NCBI GenBank assembly: GCA_031280075.1
Contig: JAITHG010000123.1
Span: forward strand, 1 to 19,474
Direction: 5' to 3'
DNA length: 19,474 nt
DNA from: Eubacteriales Family XIII. Incertae Sedis bacterium
GTDB taxonomy: Bacteria > Bacillota_A > Clostridia > Peptostreptococcales > Anaerovoracaceae
Part shown: positions 15,407-19,474 of the stretch, in pieces
Position numbering within the stretch: the stretch's first letter is position 1
How the letters are laid out: every line of letters begins with the position of its first letter
Made by a program: the position numbers and the translations under genes
The notes under the pieces: generated by a model
What the model saw: only the letters and a program-made list of their open reading frames with translations
Databases searched by the model: none
Told to the model about the DNA's origin: nothing

Positions 15407-15534
15407 GTTCTAAATGTTGCAGTGTCTCGCATGTATTGTAAGTCATTGGTTGCGTTTAATGGTTTGCAGGACGTGCGTTTTTTGTGCAGCCAAGGCTGTA
15501 AGCAGTGTCAGTGTGTTTTTATGGAGGTCTAATC
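15407..15534 (+). promoter_or_regulatory. Long 5' leader of the cold-shock mRNA
   Basis: About 128 untranslated bases separate the predicted transcription start (near 15407) from the csp ATG. Long structured leaders acting as RNA thermosensors are known for cspA-type genes. Here a small perfect stem CAGCC/GGCTG (15488-15499) and U-rich tracts are visible; no further motif was recognised. Confidence 0.45.
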
Positions 15535-15747
15535 ATGAGCACAGGAACGGTAAAATGGTTTAATTCTGAGAAGGGGTTTGGCTTTATCGCCAACGACGAC
15601 GGCGGGGACGATGTGTTCGTCCATTTCTCTGCGATTCAGGGCGAAGGCTACAAGTCCCTCAGCGAAGGAGCCAAGGTCTCCTTTGACACTGAGCCCGATC
15701 CCAAGAACAGCAAGAAGTTCCGCGCTGTCAACGTTCGCGTAGTGTAA
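15535..15747 (+). CDS. Cold-shock domain protein (Csp family)
   Basis: A 70-residue single-stranded RNA/DNA-binding OB-fold protein, an RNA chaperone usually induced by cold or growth restart. The hallmark opening [16 protein letters not shown] contains RNP1 (KGFGFI, about residues 13-18), and RNP2 is VFVHF (about 27-31). The insert DDGGDD before RNP2 and the DPKNSKKF segment make it slightly longer than the usual 65-67 residues. The start at 15535 has GGAGG seven bases upstream; an in-frame GTG at 15505 lacks one. It is followed by a strong terminator and then a DEAD-box helicase. Confidence 0.97.
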   Translation: MSTGTVKWFNSEKGFGFIANDDGGDDVFVHFSAIQGEGYKSLSEGAKVSFDTEPDPKNSKKFRAVNVRVV

Positions 15748-15775
15748 CTCCGAGCGTCAAAACCCAACAGCCAAT

Positions 15776-15813
15776 TTAAAGCCGCCAATCCCAGATCGAG
15801 ATGGCGGCTTTAA
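15776..15813 (+). terminator. Rho-independent terminator after csp
   Basis: A perfect 12-bp stem (TTAAAGCCGCCA at 15776-15787 with its complement at 15802-15813) encloses a 14-base loop; the GC core is flanked by A on one side and T on the other. The T run is short (TTT). It probably ends most csp transcripts while letting some through to the helicase. Confidence 0.8.
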
Positions 15814-15814
15814 C

Positions 15815-15850
15815 ATGACCACAACCATCATGCAAGATATAGAAGAATAG
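15815..15850 (+). other. Short leader frame in phase with the helicase
   Basis: ATG at 15815 opens an 11-codon frame (MTTTIMQDIEE) ending in TAG at 15848-15850. The same frame then continues, without another stop, into the helicase. It has no ribosome binding site, and the helicase site AGGAG (15849-15853) overlaps its stop. It may be chance or a leader peptide. Confidence 0.25.
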
Positions 15851-15862
15851 GAGAACAACGCC

Positions 15863-17347
15863 ATCATACACTTTGAAAAATTCGGCCTTACGCCGGAACT
15901 GGTGCGGGGCCTGAAGAAAATGAACTACCGACAGCCCTCCCCCGTTCAGGATGCCGCCATCCGTCCACTGCTTGACAGGCAGGACGCACTGGTGCAGGCT
16001 CCGACCGGCACGGGCAAAACAGCCGCCTTCGGCATTCCCATAGTAGAGAACACAGATCCGGATGCCCGCCACATCCAGACCGTCATCCTCAGCCCGACGC
16101 GTGAGCTCGCGGCGCAGACCGCCTCCGTACTGAAGCAGATCGCCGCCTACAAACCGGGCGTTCGCATCCTTTGCCTCTACGGCGGGGAGCCGATCCGCCA
16201 CCAGATCATGGCGCTGAAGCGGCGCCCGCAGATCATCGTCGCGACACCGGGGCGCATGATCGACCATATGACAAGGCGCACCACCCGGCTGGACAATGTC
16301 GGCTGCATCGTCCTTGACGAGGCGGATCGCATGCTGGACATGGGCTTCCGCGACGACATCGCCATGATCCTCGAGAGCGTGCCCGCCGACCGGCAGACCG
16401 TCCTGTTTTCCGCGACGCTGTCGAACGACATCAAACGGATCGCAGCTACGCACCAAAGCGACGCGCAGCAGATCTGCATCCAGCAGGATGTCCATGCCGT
16501 GGAGAAAGTGCAGCAGTATTATTCGGAGGTGCGCGGCAACGTGAAGACCTCCGCCCTCCTGCAGTTGCTGGAGGAAAAGCGCTTCGGCCTGTCCCTCGTC
16601 TTCGTCGCCACCAAGGCGATGGCTGACAACCTGGCCGGGCAGCTCACCAGCGCGGGGCATCCGGCAGATGCCATCCATGGAGACCTGCGCCAGAGTCAGC
16701 GCAACAAGGTGATGCGGCGGTACCGCGACGGCAAGGTCGCGATCCTCGTAGCAACCGATGTCGCTGCGCGCGGGATCGATGTCGACGGGATCGATGCCGT
16801 GATCAATTACGACATCCCCATGGACTCCGACAGCTACATCCACCGGGTCGGACGCACTGGCAGGGCGGAACAGAGCGGGACGGCATACACCTTCATCTAC
16901 CCCCGGGAACGCGGCAAGCTGAAGGAGATCATGGTCAACACCAAGGCTTCGATCCTTCCGGTCGCGATCGGGGACTGGGCAGCGCCCAGCCTGTTTACCG
17001 AAGAGGGCAGCGGACAACGCCCCGGCAGAGGGCAAGGCGCGCGACCGGGCAAGCGCACACGGAATGGCTCCCCTGCGAAAAACGGGCAGCGCGCCCGGGA
17101 CGGACAGCACGGAACGCGTTCGAGGGATGGACAGAACGGGCAACGCGCCAAGGATGGACAGTACGGAACGCGCACGAGGGACGGGCAAAGCGAGCAGCGC
17201 ACCCGGGACGGGCAACACGGGACGCGCTCGAGGGACGGACAGTTCGACCAGCGCACGAGAAACGGGCAGCGCGCCCGGAACGGACAGCGCACAGAGAAAA
17301 CGTCCAGGGGCAAGTCGGAAAGGGGCTACGCACAGGCGTGGGCATAG
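15863..17347 (+). CDS. DEAD-box RNA helicase with repeat tail
   Basis: An ATP-dependent RNA helicase, likely for ribosome assembly or unfolding RNA in the cold. Homology supports a start at the ATC at 15863 (or ATA at 15866): the coding then reads IIHFEKFGLTPELVRGLKK, which supplies the conserved aromatic residue upstream of the Q motif, and AGGAG lies 9 bases before. The first ordinary start is GTG at 15902, which removes this segment; numbering below uses it (481 residues). Motifs: Q motif Q16 (PSPVQ), Walker A APTGTGKT 33-40, PTRELA 65-70, TPGR 115-118, DEAD 139-142, SAT 170-172, and HRVGRTGR 314-321. After residue 365 comes a basic Arg/Gly/Gln tail with 18-residue repeats, probably a flexible RNA-binding region. 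It is downstream of csp and convergent with ogt. Confidence 0.93.
   Translation: MIHFEKFGLTPELVRGLKKMNYRQPSPVQDAAIRPLLDRQDALVQAPTGTGKTAAFGIPIVENTDPDARHIQTVILSPTRELAAQTASVLKQIAAYKPGVRILCLYGGEPIRHQIMALKRRPQIIVATPGRMIDHMTRRTTRLDNVGCIVLDEADRMLDMGFRDDIAMILESVPADRQTVLFSATLSNDIKRIAATHQSDAQQICIQQDVHAVEKVQQYYSEVRGNVKTSALLQLLEEKRFGLSLVFVATKAMADNLAGQLTSAGHPADAIHGDLRQSQRNKVMRRYRDGKVAILVATDVAARGIDVDGIDAVINYDIPMDSDSYIHRVGRTGRAEQSGTAYTFIYPRERGKLKEIMVNTKASILPVAIGDWAAPSLFTEEGSGQRPGRGQGARPGKRTRNGSPAKNGQRARDGQHGTRSRDGQNGQRAKDGQYGTRTRDGQSEQRTRDGQHGTRSRDGQFDQRTRNGQRARNGQRTEKTSRGKSERGYAQAWA
17081..17269 (+). repeat. 54-bp tandem repeats encoding the helicase tail
   Basis: Three 54-base units start at 17081, 17135 and 17189, with a partial fourth at 17243. 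Each encodes 18 residues of the form NGQRARDGQHGTRSRDGQ; units differ at a few positions (SEQ or FDQ at the start, Y for H, T for S). Within a unit the 9-residue half R-x-R-D-G-Q also repeats. Copy number could vary without breaking frame. Confidence 0.85.
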
Positions 17348-17369
17348 CCCCCGTCCGCACCCCTTTCCG
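17316..17369. terminator. Inverted repeats between convergent helicase and ogt
   Basis: A perfect 10-bp inverted repeat CGGAAAGGGG (17316-17325) / CCCCTTTCCG (17360-17369) encloses a second one, GGGGCTA (17322-17328) / TAGCCCC (17345-17351). The two share GGGG and so compete. The helicase stop lies within. No T run follows on either strand, so bidirectional termination is plausible but unproven. Confidence 0.5.
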
Positions 17370-17371
17370 CC

Positions 17372-17911
17372 CTATAGCGCAGTCCCTTTTGGGGGGACAT
17401 AATACCGCGTCATGTCCACGCCTTCCTGCGCGAGCAGCCACTCCTTTGTCCTGATGCCACCGGCATATCCTGTCAGGCTCCCGTCCGTGCCAACGACACG
17501 GTGGCAGGGGATGATGATGCTGATAGGATTGTGACCGACGGCACCGCCGACCGCCTGGGCGGACATGCGCCCCGTCCCGGCTTTCTCCTCCATCGTCTTC
17601 GCAATGCCCCCATAGGTGCGCACCTCCCCGTAGGGGATGCCGCAGAGGATCCGCCATACATCCTGACGGAACGCACTGCCGGCGGGTGCCAGCGGCAGCT
17701 CGTCCGCAGCTGGCTTCCCTCCCGCGAAATACCGATTCAGCCAGTCCCTTGTCTGACGAAACACAGGCGCATCGTCTCGCTGCCGCGCGTCGGCAGGCAG
17801 CCCACAGCCAAAGTATTTCTCCCCGGCAATCCAAAGCCCGACAAGCCGCGTGTCGTCACATGCCAGCGTAAGCTCCCCTACCGGCGATGGATAGATTGTT
17901 CGATAGTACAT
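17372..17911 (-). CDS. ogt: Methylated-DNA--protein-cysteine S-methyltransferase
   Basis: A suicide DNA-repair protein that takes methyl groups from O6-methylguanine. It has 179 residues, typical of Ogt. The acceptor cysteine is C136 in IIIPCHRVV, preceded by VGHNP (125-129), and the DNA-binding helix-turn-helix lies around PYGEVRTYGGIAK (93-105). The C-terminal GYAGGIRTKEWLLAQEG is typical. The N-terminal part is the usual weakly conserved RNase H-like fold (SPVGELTLACDD). ATG at 17911 has AGGAGGTG 5 bases upstream; an in-frame upstream ATG lies in a dispersed repeat. It stands alone, convergent with the helicase. Confidence 0.96.
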   Translation of the reverse strand: MYYRTIYPSPVGELTLACDDTRLVGLWIAGEKYFGCGLPADARQRDDAPVFRQTRDWLNRYFAGGKPAADELPLAPAGSAFRQDVWRILCGIPYGEVRTYGGIAKTMEEKAGTGRMSAQAVGGAVGHNPISIIIPCHRVVGTDGSLTGYAGGIRTKEWLLAQEGVDMTRYYVPPKGTAL

Positions 17912-17952
17912 GACACCTCCTAATGTGCACTGCTTGCAACAGCGCCCAACCC

Positions 17953-17980
17953 CGTCATTGCGAGCGCAGCGAAGCAATCC
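17953..17980. repeat. Dispersed-repeat-like sequence upstream of ogt
   Basis: The 28 bases beginning CGTCATTGCGAGCG and ending GAAGCAATCC closely resemble a short palindromic repeat that I recall as scattered through intergenic regions of many bacterial genomes; its reverse strand encodes the familiar spurious peptide LLRCARND. Ends TTGC (17957-17960) and GCAA (17973-17976) are complementary. It lies between ogt and the 3' end of the unknown gene. Only one copy is in the window. Confidence 0.6.
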
Positions 17981-17991
17981 ATGCGCGAACA

Positions 17992-18822
17992 TTACTTGCT
18001 TTGCTGCTGAACAAACGGATCGAAAAAACTGACGAGGGCTTTTTCGTATCTAGCAGCGATGCGTTTTGCCCGTTCCCGGATCAGCGCGGTAGCCGTTATG
18101 CAAAACGCCTCCGGCTCGAGACCGCCGAGCTTGACGGGATCCCCATCTTCGTTCAAATACGGCTCCAGGCAGAGGATCTTAATAAAATTCCTCCATCCAT
18201 CTTCCCCCTCACCAAATCTCCCATAGTAGTCGCCAAGATTACCGCATTTGTCGCAGGTAAAGTCGTCGGATCTTGGCTTCCCATAGTGGTAATTCTTGAC
18301 CTTGTGCAAGTGCCGATCAACAAAATCCTTTTCGGCATTCGCCCCCCTGTTGACGCGCAACCCGCATCCTCCCCGCCCAATCCCCATGGGCAGCACCCAA
18401 AAGTTTGCCAAGCAGTGATAAAACCCATGATAGTCTTGCAGCCATTGGGGCCAAGTGGCTTTGGCGGTTCTGCTCTTTCTGCTCCTTCCAGCCGTCGGCA
18501 CCTTGTTGGCGATCGAGTTGAAGGAATTCATCGTATCCCCGAGACAACTCAAAGAAGGCGACCGGTTCATGCTGCACCTATACAGGGCTTCCCCGTTGGG
18601 ATAGCGAAAGGAGGCATTGTAAAAGCCGATCGCCACGTCGGACATATCTTCATCCCACTGCTTGTTTTTATAATAATGCCAGGAGGTAGAAATCACGTGC
18701 GTTGGAAGAATCCGTATATGCACCAGCCCAGCAGGAAGGGCATTGCCAGCATGTCGAATTGGCGCAACGAGCGCGGACGACAATTCATCGATAGTCCAAT
18801 TGCATTTTTCTGTTTTTTCCAT
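17992..18822 (-). CDS. Hypothetical protein, lower GC
   Basis: A 276-residue protein I do not recognise with confidence. There is no signal peptide and no membrane helix. A CxxC pair (C190, C193, in TCDKCGN) is visible, with other cysteines at 83, 93, 137 and 153, so metal binding is possible. The segment YHGFYHCLANFWVLPMGIGR (131-150), followed by NRGANAEKDF, faintly recalls uncharacterised proteins with a HxxGNFxxxP...RG pattern (DUF6994-like); this is weak recall. The C terminus is helical and basic. Codon use and base composition are visibly less GC-rich than the neighbours, suggesting acquisition by transfer. ATG at 18822; the AAGGAG about 15 bases upstream is rather distant, and an AGGA at 11 bases is nearer. 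A small frame ends 4 bases before it. Confidence 0.65.
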   Translation of the reverse strand: MEKTEKCNWTIDELSSALVAPIRHAGNALPAGLVHIRILPTHVISTSWHYYKNKQWDEDMSDVAIGFYNASFRYPNGEALYRCSMNRSPSLSCLGDTMNSFNSIANKVPTAGRSRKSRTAKATWPQWLQDYHGFYHCLANFWVLPMGIGRGGCGLRVNRGANAEKDFVDRHLHKVKNYHYGKPRSDDFTCDKCGNLGDYYGRFGEGEDGWRNFIKILCLEPYLNEDGDPVKLGGLEPEAFCITATALIRERAKRIAARYEKALVSFFDPFVQQQSK

Positions 18823-18826
18823 ACCG

Positions 18827-18961
18827 TCATCCTATTGCTCCTTGTCGAGGAAGCAGGCTTTCGCACAACCGCTGCATTTCCTTGTGGCAACCGGAAAAGT
18901 GAAGCGTCACACGGTCAAGCGCGTTGCTTCCATCCAGCAAAATGAACCTGACTTTGCACAT
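18827..18961 (-). CDS. Possible 44-residue small protein
   Basis: The frame from ATG at 18961 encodes MCKVRFILLDGSNALDRV and on to a TGA at 18829-18827, four bases before the next gene's ATG. The tight spacing, and the downstream gene's ribosome binding site lying within its end, fit a two-gene unit. The same frame stays open far upstream into tetR on the opposite strand, so part of the signal may be chance. It may also be the remnant of a longer gene. It has no clear ribosome binding site. Low confidence. Confidence 0.3.
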   Translation of the reverse strand: MCKVRFILLDGSNALDRVTLHFSGCHKEMQRLCESLLPRQGAIG

Positions 18962-19051
18962 GCAAAGGGTTTGGGCATGCAGGATCCCGAAAGCAATGCA
19001 GGTAAAGAATACCCCGCTGGCACGTAGGCTGTCAATCGAAAAAATACCCCC

Positions 19052-19081
19052 TTTACAAACCGACTGGTGGTATGTTATGAT
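19052..19081 (+). promoter_or_regulatory. tetR promoter with embedded operator
   Basis: TTTACA (19052-19057) and TATGAT (19076-19081) are 18 bases apart. Between them lies an imperfect 21-bp palindrome, ACAAACC (19055-19061) ... GGTATGT (19069-19075), i.e. ACAnACC-N7-GGTnTGT, containing the inner ACCGACTGGT. This is the usual size and placement for a TetR-family site, so autorepression is likely. Confidence 0.65.
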
Positions 19082-19126
19082 ATAGCTCGTCAAACGCGTT
19101 TGCGCTTCGGGAAGGAGGAAAGAGAG

Positions 19127-19474
19127 ATGCCTAGAAAAAATGATTCCGAACAGACCATCTGCAAGATTTTGGACATCGCCGCAAAGCTGTTCATGGAGAA
19201 AGGCTATGAACAGACGACCATGCAGAACATCGTTGATGAACTGGGTATGTCCAAAGGAGCCATCTTCCACCACTTCAAGTCAAAGGAAGATGTGATGGAC
19301 GGCGTGATACGGCGTATGGTGGATGGCATTGTGGAACGTGCCAGCGCGATCGCGGATGATCCCGTGCGCCCGGTTCATGAAAAAATGCGGGATGCCATTC
19401 TCGCCATGAACGTATCCGAAGGCATCGGCGGAGAGGTCATCTCCGAGCTTCACAAGCCGTCAAACGCGCAGATG
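19127..19474 (+). CDS. TetR family transcriptional regulator (partial, cut by window end)
   Basis: The first 116 residues of a TetR repressor. The N-terminal DNA-binding domain is complete: helix 1 ICKILDIAAKLFMEKGYEQTT (about 11-31), then the HTH MQNIVDELGMSKGAIFHHFKSKEDV (about 32-56). The ligand domain begins around residue 60, with ISELHKPSNAQM at the window edge, a motif seen in regulators sitting next to ABC exporters; that is recall. The ATG at 19127 follows AAGGAGG by 8 bases. Its target is probably the gene to the right, outside the window, and its own promoter. Confidence 0.93.
   Translation, partial: MPRKNDSEQTICKILDIAAKLFMEKGYEQTTMQNIVDELGMSKGAIFHHFKSKEDVMDGVIRRMVDGIVERASAIADDPVRPVHEKMRDAILAMNVSEGIGGEVISELHKPSNAQM

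Noticed and set aside
15815..15863. TAG read-through (for example pyrrolysine) joining the leader frame to the helicase
   Set aside because: The leader ATG has no ribosome binding site, while AGGAG sits after it at the right place for a start at 15863; initiation there is the simpler reading.
15776..17218. Leftward open frame of 480 codons
   Set aside because: Antisense to the helicase, starting in its repeat region; the helicase motifs are on the plus strand.
17081..17269. CRISPR-like array
   Set aside because: Regular 54-bp period, but the units are contiguous, in frame and coding, without unique spacers.
17923..18945. Rightward open frame of 340 codons opposite the hypothetical gene
   Set aside because: It begins in the ogt upstream region without a ribosome binding site; the leftward frame has a more protein-like composition and operon-like spacing. 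Some doubt remains because neither has a firm family match.

Overview
The window reads as part of the chromosome of a high-GC anaerobic Firmicute (Clostridia or Negativicutes; I cannot place it more precisely). The reasons are strong AGGAGG-type ribosome binding sites, sigma-A promoters, a class 1B dihydroorotate dehydrogenase electron-transfer subunit (PyrK), the two-subunit aspartate carbamoyltransferase PyrB/PyrI, the long PyrF subtype, and a glutaconate CoA-transferase pair of the Acidaminococcus/Clostridium symbiosum kind. No tRNA, rRNA, CRISPR array, transposase or phage gene was seen.

Left part (1-9000). The de novo pyrimidine genes pyrB, pyrI, pyrC and pyrF run leftward as a tight operon (8985 to 5146). 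The next pyrimidine gene, pyrK, lies about 4.8 kb further on (383 to the window edge) with its own promoter. Between them sit three genes with no visible link to pyrimidines: a DUF1638 protein, a 997-residue multi-spanning membrane protein (both rightward), and a MarR regulator (leftward, convergent with the membrane protein) with a clear promoter and a candidate autoregulatory site. PyrC carries an unusual insertion of about 55 residues. A terminator-like hairpin abuts the pyrB ribosome binding site.

Middle (9000-15300), all leftward: a trpB2-type PLP enzyme, gctA, gctB (4-base overlap), a secreted papain-like protease with lectin-like and Ig-like domains, and a small Gln/Gly/Tyr-rich two-helix membrane protein just after it. 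The gctAB pair suggests glutamate fermentation through 2-hydroxyglutarate/glutaconyl-CoA, but the other pathway genes are not in the window.

Right part (15300-19474). A cold-shock protein with a strong extended -10 promoter and long leader is divergent from trpB2. It is followed, after a 12-bp-stem terminator, by a DEAD-box helicase. The two could form a cold or RNA-remodelling module. The helicase appears to lack a normal start codon at the position homology calls for, and its tail is made of 54-bp tandem repeats. Next come an alkylguanine-DNA alkyltransferase (ogt), a dispersed-repeat-like sequence, a lower-GC islet with an unrecognised 276-residue protein and a possible 44-residue partner, and the start of a TetR regulator with a promoter-embedded operator, cut by the window end.

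I did not find a convincing new multi-gene system. The best leads are the helicase start, the split pyrimidine operon, the PyrC insertion, the trpB2-gctAB grouping and the low-GC islet.
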